Made by a program: the position numbers and the translations under genes
Shown: piece by piece, positions 1 through 13,500 of the stretch
Layout of the letters: each line of letters begins with the position of its first letter
Position numbering within the stretch: position 1 is the stretch's first letter
NCBI RefSeq assembly: GCF_000224145.3
Contig: NC_020166.2
Span: forward strand, 2,907,561-2,971,560
Direction of reading: 5' to 3'
Length of the DNA stretch: 64,000 bases
Source of the DNA: Ciona intestinalis
Taxonomy: Eukaryota > Chordata > Ascidiacea > Phlebobranchia > Cionidae
Notes under the pieces: generated by a model
Told to the model about the DNA's origin: nothing
The model's database searches: none
The model's input: the letters and a program-made list of their open reading frames with translations, nothing else

Positions 1-1538
1 CCTTTATAAGCTGTGATACGATGCAGGTGACAACAAAATGCACGAACATGCGACTATATTACAAAGTATACGACCGTATATGTATATGTATAAATCCTTC
101 GTCGTAATGTTAAACTTTAATTTCTCATATGAAATGTACAGTTAATATGACAACAGCATTTTTCGGATTTAAATGTTAGAATGTTTTTTAAAGGATCAGC
201 GACAAGACGAACGTTCAGATAAACACTGATATGTTGTAACTTACTCTCCCGGGATTAGAACCCAGTACCTTTAGGTTAAACCAACGTCGGGTTAAACCAC
301 TCTTTTACCAATCTATACGGTTATCACATTCATGATAATAAAAATTATAAAACCAACGATTTTTCTCTTTAAAAAAACAAAAAAAAAATTAGGATTTTTT
401 TTCTAAAAAAAAATTACCAAGTCGCAAGACGGACTATTTAAGAATGAATGGCAACGTCAAGGTACAGGAACGCCAAACAGCGGTTACATGCCTTGTGTAC
501 TTTGTAATCCTAAAATATATTTGTCTTTCTTGGCGGTTATGAGACTGCAAGTTTGCTGGTTATTCATCGGAAAGAGTTCCCATCAATTTCTAGTTTAAAT
601 GCTTGTACGCGTGTGGTTTATGACAAGTTTAAAATTTTGGTATCTTTTTGTTTTATATGTGAGGTTCAAAAGTATCTCAAGACGTGCAAGGGTTTACCTG
701 CATTTTAGAAGCTTGCTTTGAATATGCAGATTACGATTGAACCTACAGCGACCTAGCAATTACCTGATGGCAGATATGATATCGAAATAAACCGAACAGG
801 ATATTCCTGTTGCTGAAATCGTATGATTAAAGCTATCATTGCGCCGTGCTCTGTCAAGGTACAATGCGAAAGCCGCAAAGCTTTACAACAAATATCCTTA
901 ACCGCTACCTTTCTTTACCCGCGGTTGAAAGTCGAAAACCCGGTCTGGAATTTTAATGTCGGCCAAAGGCAGCCAGCACATCTCGTCGGCTCAGCGAAAA
1001 TCGGGTTGGCGAAAACGTCACAGCGCAGGCGACAGCGGCAGATTATGTTTGTATACCAGCGGCAAAGGCTAAGTTTAAGTAGCAGCAATGCCTAAGTTTT
1101 GATGTAGCATAAAGTATCTGGTGCACACGTTCATTGCGTTGTTACAACAGCAGGTGTTCAGTGCAAATCGTTTTTAATCTAGGCCTAAGATTGCCTGTAA
1201 CCTTCCTGTATTATTTGTGTATATATATGAACAATTACTTAAAGCGGAAATGCATTTGGCAAACGAGAGGTAACCAGATTTAGGTTCACAACCGATTTGA
1301 AAAGGTCACTGCCCTTTTGAGGTAATTAATTAACATGTAACTTTTCTAGTTGATTAACTGCAACCGGTAAACTTCAAGGCATTTTCGGAACACTTCGTAA
1401 AAGTGCACGTGTGTATTCTTAGGCGCTGAGTGTATTTAGGTTGAGGTTTTATTGGCTTTGGGCTGTAACAGAGTATTAGCGTTTTCTGCTGCTTGAGAAT
1501 GCCGTTGGTTTAACTAAGAAATAGATAGAAGTTTTACA
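1..1538. other. Intergenic/5' flank, no gene seen
   Basis: AT-rich with an A/T homopolymer patch at 370-412. Short ORFs (for example 823-1095) show no recognisable domain. The region just before 1539 must include the 5' UTR of the LRR/Ig gene, but I see no clear promoter element. Confidence 0.5.
243..300 (-). repeat. tRNA-like SINE head fragment (different family)
   Basis: On the minus strand, TGGTTTAACCC-like and GGTTCTAATCCC match pol III A- and B-box spacing, but there is no acceptor-stem pairing, so this is a repeat fragment and not a tRNA gene. Confidence 0.35.
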
Positions 1539-4500
1539 ATGAATGTCGGATTCGTTATTTTATTGCTGGCATTTTCCAATGCTGAAAGTGCGGATGCATC
1601 GGATCTCAGAAGAACGCAAGTTGTTAGTGGTTCCAGCGATAAAACAAACAATATCGCTGAAGTAGCAGAGCACACTCAACGCACGTTTACAGTGGTAGGC
1701 AGGCACGACTCACGCCGTTTTGACGCTGGGATCCCGACTACCCTTGAACAAGCACGAAACCTTAGCGCACGGGAAAGAGAGAACTCTTCAATTAATAACC
1801 CGTGGTGCGACGATGGCTGCTTCTGTTACAGCTCGCTAGAGGTACACTGCACCTTTCAGCAGATCACGACCGTGCCTTCGGTATTCCCACCCAATACAAA
1901 AAAGATAAACCTTGCCTATAACAAGATTACACGCTTGCCGGACAACAGACTTTCAGTATACGGATCTACGCTACGGTTTTTGTTTCTGCAAAGTAACAGA
2001 ATACGCTCGGTGCGAGGTGGTGTATTGGCGGGTCTCGAAAACCTGAGTATTTTAAGGCTTAGCTGGAACCAACTGAGCGCCGTTCAGAAAAATTCGTTCC
2101 GGGACTTGCGTGCCTTGAAAAGACTGTACTTGGACAACAATAGACTCTATTTCATTCACCCGGAAGCTTTTTTGGGACTGACGAAACTGCGGTCGATTCA
2201 GTTAGAAGGAAACGCGTTGACACGTCTACACCCTGACACCTTTGTCACAGTTCGTTTTGGCCAATATTTCAGGTAAACACACATACCATACTAGTGTTTA
2301 CATATATAGTAAGGTGGGGGAGGTGGGACACCTTATCATTCTATTTTCTTATTGCACTTTGTAGTAAATAAAGAACATTCAAAAAATTATTAAACCGTAT
2401 TCTCACGATTCTTATAGTCCGTTGTTAGTTGTTTAAAACACCCATCTTCCCCCCATCCTACTTAATCCGGCACCAAATGGTAAACAGGAAAACTGTACCT
2501 TTTGATGTATGCTAATAACCACAAATATCAAATAACTATTTAACAAATCAATATTGAAGGGGAAGGATTTTAGTTGTTTAAAAAAATTCGATTCCATTTA
2601 ATTTGGATAAAGGTTTACACCGACAGTCTGTACACAGAAACAATTGCATGTCCACGAAATTTAATTTTAGCATAACTGTGGGTCAAGATGAACATCGTTA
2701 CTCGCTAGCATCTAAATTCAATATCTTCTTATTGTGTTATTGCAATTAACAACGTTTCTTTGGAGTCGAGGGTCTACAGTTATATAAGTCTGTAAATTTT
2801 CTTTGTTTACTACCAAATCCTTTCATTCTATTTTCCATTTGATAGAAAACAAAGAACATTCAAAGAAATATAAAACTGTGTTTTTTTCGACTGCAATAGA
2901 CCGTTGTTAATTGTTTAAAACACGATCATGATATTTGGATTTTATGCGCTAATTTTGTCCCATTTTATCCTTTAAAGTACTATATGTTATAGATTAATTA
3001 AAACACTCGTATTTTTTCCAGATACTCTAACGTGCAATATTTGTACTTGTCTAACAACAAATTCACCGTATTTCCACGCTCAATTTTAGCCGGAATAAAC
3101 CGGTTAAAACACGTTTACCTGCACGGAAACCCGTGGGAATGCTCATGCCATTTGCCATGGCTGCATCAGTGGATCAGAGAGAGTGGAAAATATAGGTAAA
3201 ACTTTAACTAAATTAATAAAATCTCCTAAAAAACTTATATATACCAAATAAGACGTCCTAACAAAGGCGGTCCCTGGTTTTAATTTAAATTCGGAGACAG
3301 CGTATGATTAGCGTAGCCCCAAAAGATATGCGTGTGGTCCACAAAGTCAAACGAACGATCTAATAAGCATACTTTGGATTTTACATTAAGATTTCAAACC
3401 CTAGAGATATATCTGTACGTCAAGACCTAACCGCAGTACCCGGCCCACCCAAGCGACTTGTTTGCCTTTTATAAGTAACTGTTTAATATAAGGCTTCAAT
3501 CCGCAGGTGTAAACGAAGTATCTTTAGTCGCAACCAGCCGGCTATCTGCGCCACCTGTCAATCACCGGGGTGGCTACGTCAGCAAGAGATATCAAGGGTT
3601 CATTTCTCTAATATTACTTGCACGCCGCCGAGTTTGATTGACAGGCGAGGGGCAAGACACGTACGGACGACAGATTACAATGTAGACTCTAGTCTTACGG
3701 AAATCGAAAACGGTTGGTGGTACACATTTGATATTAACCACCTTTGCAAAACAATGTTTTACTTAAAGATTATACCATGCCATATAAAAACTAATAAACT
3801 TGATAAACCTTTTACACAAAACCGCAAATAAATCTTAGCCATTGTTAAAATGATGCCAAAGTAAATTAAGAATTTGAAAATTATTACAACAATTTGAAAG
3901 ATTTTTTTCAATAGCTGCTGTTAAGCATTTATTTGATTTTGTATAATTTAAAATACGACCCACTTGTAATAAGGGACATCTCACGTAGTTCAACATGAAG
4001 TTGAATTCAATGCGTGGTGTGCCAGCCTCATGGTCAATATTTGCTAAGCTGTAATTTTGTCGTAAAGTTTGGTGTCTCAAAAATTAGGCGGTGTATGCAG
4101 GTTGATAATAACTTGGTGTACATACGTGATATAAAAGCGTCCCGGTTAATGACCTAATCCTGCTGTGTACTCAAACCGCCTATACCAGACATGGGCAAAT
4201 ACCTAAAATAGACGATGTGCAAATGTAGCGAAATTTTCCCCTTTGTTAAAATTCGCATAGCGATAAAAATTGAAAGATTTGATTTTTCACAACGGTTGAT
4301 GTATTTTGTATTTCAGAAGCGCTGTTGTATAAGCACGGGACGAAAAACAAACTCCGCGGGAGTTTTCGACTCGACAACCGGGTGGGGTCACTCGTTCTTA
4401 TGCACTGTAACGCCACAGAGAGACCAGAGGCCTACACCACGCGCATTGGATACACAAATTTTACCTTTGTGGGCCGGCTAAGCGTGCGTATGAAGTGCTG

Positions 4501-7500
4501 GATTGAATACCCGGAAAGGCAGAGGAAATTAAACCGAATATTGTCTCCGTATTTAAACTCAGCTCTAAACTTAACTTCGTTTGCAAAGCGTCGGAAAAGA
4601 TACAGAACTCAGTACAGACTATCGGTAAGTAATTGGCAAACTTATATAACCTGGGTTCAAGCCCGGTACGGGTAATTCAACATACAGAAACAATTAAACA
4701 CTACATATAGACACATTTTGAATATTTACTAAAAGACGCATTCATTTCCATAAGTAGCAATGCGTATAAAACATCAAAAAAGCATTTGGTAGAATTATAA
4801 AACCGTATCCTCACGACTCCCATAGACCGTTGTTAATTATTCAAAACACGAAAAGTATATTTGGATATTATATGCTAAAGGTGTCCACCTTACCCCACAG
4901 TACTATCGTTAAACTAAAAACGACTTTTTTATGGTTGCAACAGATAATTGGAGAGCCGCTGACCAAGCTTCCACCCCCCGCGTTTCGGTTAAGATCGGCT
5001 ACTTTAGCAAAAGCTTCAAGAATTCTTCACCAGAATAAGACGAGAATGATTATTTTTGGCAACCGTTTTCGACCAGAGGTAAGAGCTATATCAACTTAGG
5101 AAAAACTGTGTTTTGCTTATTTTACAAGTTATATTGTATTCTTACTATAGAATATAAGAAACAACAAAACATTTTTGAAAAATCATTTTGAAAAAATCAA
5201 AACTTTTTTATGTTTTCATTTTTGTAATATTTTTTTGGAAGCGGTTACCTTTAGGTTTGAGATAATTATATTTCTTTATTTGTTTTCTTCCACGGAAGTG
5301 TATTGGCCAAGCAGAGTTGCCAAAGCTGACTTACATATGTATAACAGGATAAGACTACCTGCCAATAATTTTGTTTGATCTTATACTGTGCGCATCACGT
5401 ATGAAGCCTGTCTTGGCGATAACGTTTTCAAGTTCATGTTCTAACAGAGCTCTTATAGTTATAGTTTTCTGTGCAGTTTAAAAAGGCATTGGACGTATGC
5501 GAATTGTATCGCATTGTATTGCTATTAATTCGTTTACAACGTATATATAGAAAGTTTTAGCAATAGCTTTTATCATGTAGTAGGTTGGGGGAAGATGGGT
5601 CACCTTTTCATTCTGTTTGCTCGTCTCATTTGGTAGTACACAATAAGGAACATTTATTGAATTATGAAACTGTAACCTCAAGACTCCCATAGACTGTTGT
5701 TGATTTTTTAAAACATGATCAGGATATTTGGATATAAGGTGCCAAAATTGTCCCCCGTCTTTCCGCTCCAATTACATATAAAACATTTTACAATTAATAC
5801 CTTTACAAAAATTGCAATTCTAATACGCTATATAGGAAAACGTTGTTAATTCTAATACAATATATAGGATGGCACTCTGGAAATGCTGCTTCAAACCAGA
5901 GTTGAGTTTCGACCTAGCGCCGTGAACGCTGCCGACCAGGCTTGGACCATGGTGATCGACCCTCGGCCTGACTACATTGCAACACTACTTTTTAAGCCTG
6001 GCAAGATGGCCGTTATCAAATGCACTGCAATGGGATACCCGAAGCCGACAATCTCTTGGGTATAACCGGGTATTTCGCTTACGTTTTAGATTATACGAAA
6101 TTCGACGAATATCACAAATGAATGAATGTAACTTACTTAATCCCCGCGTGGCTGGAAAACGAAAGTCGTTAAACACAGATGTTTTGTTTCATACACCTCG
6201 TGCCAGCTTACAAGTTACCCGTATGTTACTTTGTGGGTGAATATTTTTTGAATATTTTTTTATGTATGGCTGATAATTTGGACAACCCATTAGTGACCAC
6301 TGGAGTTAAAGAAATTGCCGATAATTGTCTTGCCCATGGAATACAACGATTTAGGGAAACTTGAACAACAAATTGGCAATAGGCCATTAATTGCTATTTC
6401 CGATATACGGTCACAAGAGTTCGGTTTGAAATCAAAGGATTGACCGCAATCCAGTGCAATTAGGACCACAGCATCTGTGTGTATAAATTCAAGTTTCAAA
6501 TTTACCCCTGATGCACCCGTGCGTGCTGGCATTACTTCCCCTATGACGTATTAAGTATTTACTAAAACTGTGTACATAATGTTTGCAAGTAATATACAGT
6601 TGGATCTTACACAAAAATTAAAAAAATAAATTTATTTAAAAAAATATTAAAAAATGAAAACTGCGTACAAAATATTTATTTTTTTAGATTTTACCCAATA
6701 AGCGCTTAGTCGGCGCGGGAAAACGTTTTCGGCGATTTATCGTCACGATGAAAGGCAAGTTATTTATTCGTGGCGTGCGAGTATCGGATTCGGGGATTTA
6801 CCGCTGTCTAGCTACGTCAAGCAAACGGATTGGGACAAGCGGTTCGTCAGATATTGGGGCAAAGCGGGTACAAGTGGTGCCAGATGTATATGAAGAAATC
6901 GACACACCAAGTGTTCACTTAACGAAAGGAAAAGACGAAATATTGAATTGTGAAACACTGGTAGGTAATGTGAATTATGGTTCTTTACCGTTCTCAAAAA
7001 TTCTACACTAAACATGAACTCATTAATAAAGCTTACGTTGGTATTAAAATCGGCACTCATAATTTATTGTGTTTTAAAAGAAAGACTGACAAAAATTAAC
7101 CTTTTTTTCAGAAGGCAGTTATTTCATACACAAATTTGCAAATGCTACTAAATTAGGTCTTTGTTCGCGGTCAAATTTAATCTACTAAAAAATCTACCGT
7201 TTAAATTAAACCCAAACATAATTTGTCACAATTTCAAACACGATCACGACATTGTACCAGAATCAAAGCTTAGTGATGTCATAGGCGCCTAGGAAAATTA
7301 AACCGCATTGAAGTTCAGCCAACTATTTAAGAGAATGGTGGAGCTGCCAATACGGGCCTGTGCTATATATCTTCGAAACTTAAGAAATGCATATTTACCA
7401 GCGAGGACTAAAACAACAACAAAAAAACACACACACACAGCACACACACATACACAAAACAACATCAAAATATAATTATTATTTCGTGACATTCTTTAAA

Positions 7501-10500
7501 AAAACTGTTTGTTTTATGTTTTTAATTTCGAGCATTCTTTTAAAAATATTGGACTTACAGTCCATGTTTTTATTCTCTCTTTTTATTCCATATGAAAGTA
7601 AACCATGAGTATTTACAGAAATATATACTTTAACCTTACTTACGACTTCAACCGAGCGTTGCTGTTTCTTGAAAACAATATTAAGATATGTAGGATATTA
7701 TGTACTAACGGTATATCTATCTTACCCGGCAATATATTCAATTTACCTTAAAAGAAAAACAAAAAAACAACAACAAAATTACGTACCGTATGAACCTTGA
7801 CATTTGCGGTAAGAAATAATGAACAAATTGTTGACAGCAGACAAAATTGCTTTCGAAAAAAACAAGAAAATTGACCAAAATTTGTGGTTTCGCTGACTAA
7901 CACAGGGCGGTTAATAAGCAAGCAATTTCGGCTCTATTATGGGAACCGGCGGAACCCCTTGTTTTAATTATCGTAAACCGTTAACAGCAAAGCCCATTTC
8001 AAAAACCCAACTCCCAGAGCCCATTTCCCATGCTGACAGTTCAAATAGCAGAAATTTCTGAACTATAGTTCCGATTTTACGACAGGCGTCCCCTGGAGCT
8101 GTATATGCATGGACACTCCCATCTAATACCATATTAACCGGTGAAAGACAAGACGATCGTTTCCAAAGCTTCAAAAACGGCACTCTGGTAATTCGACATA
8201 CTTTGTACAACGATTCAGGACTCTACAGGTTCGGCTTTAATATTCGATCCATCAATCGTTGTGAATTTAACATGTTTCCACAGCTGTATTGCTGCTAATA
8301 GAGCGGGATATATGACAGCAAATTACAAAGTACAAATCCAGAACATGACGGAAATTATGACAACCGAAGCTCCTGGTTTGAAAACTTACCATTATTTTTC
8401 TAAATTAAGCATAATTTTTAAATTATAAGTGAAATTTAACCTGTAAAAGTGGCTGTACACAGTATTCGGCATGCGAATTCGCTTGCGAAGTTGTATGCAA
8501 ACCCATTACCGAGTTCCGCATGCGGCAGCGAAATCCGGACAAAACAGACAAAACGAACGAATTCCAGGTACTGTGTACAGTCACCTTAAGTCATGTGTAT
8601 TACAATAATGCCTTTGTATGTTTACTATACTCATGTTCTTCATATAGTAGGGTGAGGAAAGACAGGAAATCTTTAGCACATAAAATCCAAATACTCTGAT
8701 TGTGTTTTAAATAAAAAACAACGTTCTGTAGGAAACGTGAGAATACGATTTTATAATTCTCTGAATGTTTTTTTTTTGTTTACTACAAAATGGCACGAAA
8801 CATAAAATGAAAAGGTTCCCCATCTTTCCCTACCCTACCATAAAGACGATTTTTCACTATTAATCTCACTTAAAATACGACAATATTTTTGCAGGTGTTT
8901 CAACCGATTTCATATTTACCACAAGGCCACTTCTTTCTACAGAAACTCCAAATTCAAGTAACGTAACTATCGCTCATGACGTAAACATGGCGTCACACGG
9001 TGTCACCACAGGTGGCCTGGAGGAAACAACAGCACCAAAAACGAATATTTCAAGTTTAACTACCAAAACTAATGTTGCTGCAAGCGATAGTGGGAACGAC
9101 AGAGAGACATATGTGACGTCAACTATTTCGTCATCTGCATCAATGACGTCATTACCAACGTCAACAATCGCTTCAGAGACCACGACGTCACTATCTTTCC
9201 TCTCAACAATTCCTCTTACGTCTTCAACTACGTCACCGCTGATGTCATCCACGACACCACCAAAGACGTCATCAAATACGTCATCACTGACGTCAACAAT
9301 TACGTCAACATTGGCGCCATCAATAAATCCAACGACTACACCAACAACAGTGTTATCAACTACATCATCAGCTACGGTATCAAATACGTCATTAGCTACG
9401 TCATCAAATACGTCAACAGCTGTACCACCATCTACCTCCGAAATTTTCAAAACGAATTCGACACATGTGGAAAATATTCAAATAGTCAATAACACTCAAA
9501 CTAAACCGCTTAACACCCAAGACACTACACATGATACGATAAACGGTCACCACAGTTTGAAACATGAAATGAACACAAGCGAGGCGGGCGAATATTTCAA
9601 CAGAATTATTATTCTAAGACAAAATCGGGAACACGGTGAATTTCCGCAGGTAATAAACGGTTTTATCAGTTTTATCTTAATTATATTCTTACAATATAAA
9701 ATAGTAACAAAATGAAACCAACATGTTTGACAACAGCAATGTTCGTGTGTTAGACAAATTTCAATATATATACATGTATATATGACATTTCTTTTATTTA
9801 GAGCGATTTGTTGCCTCAAGAGAGAGACGGCTTACAATTTGAGTATGGCAGTCGGCGCACTGTGATTTATAACTCGGATACACACAAGACGAGGTAATAG
9901 GCCTAATTTTAAAATATTTCGAACGATTACAAAACGCGAAATTGGTTATTGTCTTATAAAGAACTTGTTACATCAATCACAATAGCCATATGCCATGGGA
10001 TGTGAACATATTTATACAAAATAAAACGTAGAGACGCTTGCACCATGTTTAAGCTCTACAGTGGAAATATACTTTGTGTATAATTGTCCTGTATTAAGAC
10101 GACACACAAGTAAAATACATTGTGTCGATGCATGTGCTTCGTGTGTAATAACACATGTACGATGAGCTGTACATATACAATCTACCAGTTTTGTTTAGTG
10201 TATGAACTGTCACGAAATAACAGATCAGAGGACACTATACAATGAGTGTAATACACACAAGCTAAAGCAAAACATTACTAACTTGTTTAATGTTTTCTTC
10301 ACAGAGCGTTCGGTTCTCTTTCTCTGCCAGCCATTACAGAAGTTCTTAATAAGTACACAGGCACAAACCTAACGCGACTAAACGAGAAAAGTCAAGGTTG
10401 GTATACTAACACCTTTTTAATGGAGTCATATACACGTTTATAGCTACTGAAACAAAGTATTTTTCTAAGAACACTTAAAACTCAAACTAAATGCAAAAAA

Positions 10501-13500
10501 TATCAATCGACAATTTGTAAAGTACATTATCATACGGTACTAGTCATTGACAGCCATGTAAGTTACAAGCATAGTGCAAAGCAAGTGTACTGGCTTGCAA
10601 AAAGTGCCGGTTTAGACCACACGCTTTCAGCACTTCGGCGGAATACACGTACGCCTTTAGCACTGATAAGTCTGCGAGCGTACAGTTGCCAGCAATGCCT
10701 TTAAAAGAGACCCTTTTCAAACACCATTCGATTAAAATTGAAGTTTGCTTTACAATTAAAACTAACTTATGTTATACAATATATTTTTTGTAGGAATACC
10801 AATTAAATAATATTCAAATGACCGAAAAATATGTCCTAAAATAAAAATGTCACATTTTACAGATCGTGCTCAAAAGTCAGGTCACTGGGGTGATCAAAAA
10901 GTAGATAAATACTTGAAGCCTAAATCGTATGCACCAGTGGGGAACGTCGCAAATAACAGGTAATTTGGATACGCCGATCTAGTGACCTTTAAAATGGTGG
11001 CTGTTCAGATAGAAACAGATGTGTCTTCTGTTGCTTTCGTTGGGTGTTTGAATAATTTATCGCTTCTATCGGCAAGGTCTTGCTAAAATGTCTGCATGTG
11101 ACCCCCAATAACATTGCAGCCAGACGAATTCAATTAAAGAATAAAACAGCAGCTTTAATAATATATATCAAGGCTGACAGATAACCGCACCCGTATTGAT
11201 GCCTTTCTTGTGAACTATGGTGATGCTTTCAATCTAACTTGCCCGAAAAAGTCTCCAATCGTTGTGTGGGAGTTTTTACCGAATGAAAGAAATCAAGATG
11301 GCGTCGAAGGCCAAGCAATTCCCAACTCAATCATCCGTAACGGTGACGTAATCATCCCAAGGTAAAGGGTTGCCTATTACGTCACAAAGGCAGATATAAC
11401 AAGGTATTTGCACTCAGCGTCGGAAATGAACACGATGGCATCTATTCATGTGGTTTTTCCGGCACTGACAGATCGAAAACGTACAAAGCACGCGTCAATG
11501 TAATGTATTCAACCCCTGCCTTCGTTGGTGATCAGACAAACAACATTACCATTGAATACGGCTTATCTAAGAGCATTCCATGCCGCGCTACCGGTTCGTA
11601 TCTAAATCCCATCTCGCTTTAAAACGTGCACACTTTCAAGCATACGTACTAAGTACATAAAAAGTCAATTTGTATAACTGTCTTATATAAACAGGCATTC
11701 CAACGCCTAATGTTATTTGGGAATGGCCAGCTACATTAGGAAACACGAGTCTTGCTTCTCAGACGTCCAGAGTCCTTATAACCCCGGATAACGACTTGTA
11801 CATACACAGGGTAATAATACGACATAGATTGATTATTATTATTACTGTACAGCTATATTATAAACTTAAAATGCCAGTACCAAAATAGCTGGTAATTTTT
11901 CAGCAGGTTTTCCGACGTACAGGATAAAGCTGTTTGTTTTTACATATTACCAAGCCTTAAAATATGACAGCAGAAAATTTTACGGCCATATTAAAGTATA
12001 AAAAAGCTTTGCATTAAGTTTAAGTCTTCTGTACATAATATATTAGTTCTGTTTTATATTTACAAATGTAATGCCAGTAAATGTACTTGCCAAGACCCGT
12101 GAAGCCAGAAAAACTTTAATCTGTCAGCCCTTTGCATTATTTATGTGTGTGGTAGGGTTTCGGTGGTTTTCGAACCCAGTAGACAGTCTGGTCTTGTTTG
12201 CTAATGTATATGTTACCACGTCTGAGAATTCGCAACCTGGCAAATACGATTTCACGCATTGTCTGTATTATTTCTACCGGTTTCTGCGTGGGCCTAGATT
12301 CCTTACATATTACGGTGCACCACAAGCTGTATTACAATTTCCAGGCGATCCCAGAATTTCAGGCTGAATTTTCGTGTAAAGCGAAAAACGCGATTGGAAA
12401 AATTGAGCGCTCGGTGCGTGTGAATATACTGTCTTTATCGCCGCAAGTGATAAAAGATTTGCCGGTTGTTATTCGTGGTAAGGAAGGAAAATCGACACGG
12501 TTGGATTGCAAAGCACAAGCTATACCTTCACCGAGGTATAACCCATAACACTATTGTGTATTTTTATAACTCCTACGCAAATATCAATAGTAAATTTAAC
12601 CTGGGTAACATTTTAACTGTATGTTTTTGGATTAAACTCTGGTAACAGAACATGATGGTAGAATTAGGTATGTGATTCGAGCACAACTATAGTTATTGTT
12701 TTACAATTAATTTATTGCGCATTTGGCTAATATACATAAATATGAGATTAAATGTACCTATATATACAAAACTTTTGTCTTCATGTTAAAAAGTATAATT
12801 CGTTTTAACACGTTTCAAAAAAATATACACTATATAGTAGGATAGGGGAAGAGGGGGACCTTTAACACATGATATACAAATATTCTGATCGTGTTTTAAA
12901 GAATTAACAACGGTCTTATATGAGAGTCGTAAGGATGCGGTTTTATAATTCTTTGAATGTTTTTTTTTTGTTTTCTACCGAATAGAACGAGTAAATTGTA
13001 TGAGAAGGTGTTCCATCACCCTACTATATTACAATTTTGTTACTTTTTTGTAGTTGTTTAACCTTTGCAAAATACTTATTGTACGATTCCTTTTAGTTAC
13101 TCATGGACGCGAAGAAACGGAGAGACTTTGAACGGAGACGATTCAAATGTGGAACAACTTTCGAACGGAAGTTTAATTATTAGAAAACTCAGCTTAGAAG
13201 ACGCCGGTATGTTTTCCATGTTGTGAAAATTTGACAGCCGTTTTATAAACCGATAGCGGGCATGACAAGTTCAACATAGCGGTTGTGTATATGTGAAAAC
13301 AGAAAATCTTGTTGTAGTACTATGGCGTAAGATGGATTTCGTTAGCACATAATATCACTATTTTCTAAAAAAAAATAACAATTACCAAAGCGCTTTCAGA
13401 GTTGGATGGGCACGGTTGTATAATTATTTTTATTCACTGTTTACTATTAAAAGAAACGATAAAAGAAAATGAAAACATGTACCATTACAACCTACTATAT

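Larger units (their letters stand above)
1539..3712 (+). other. LRR module of the LRR/Ig protein (exons 1-3)
   Basis: Exon 1 holds the signal peptide, a ~65-residue linker, the LRRNT (CDDGCFCYSS, then a Cys five residues on) and LRRs with LxxLxLxxN spacing (residues ~121-245). Exon 2 (3022-3195) adds a last LRR and the LRRCT start, ELHGNPWECSC-like. Exon 3 adds the remaining LRRCT cysteines (CxxC then C). The exon 1/2 junction is phase 2 inside an Arg codon (CAG|gtaaac; ttttttccag). Confidence 0.85.

Noticed and set aside
8974..9450. 158-codon antisense ORF, Asp/Val-rich
   Set aside because: It is the reverse complement of the ACG TCA-rich mucin exon; the composition is forced by that codon bias and no splice context supports it.
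11362..11393. 32-nt intron in the LRR/Ig gene
   Set aside because: In frame, but it puts nine extra residues in the Ig E strand; the 56-nt alternative restores normal Ig spacing and was used in the model.
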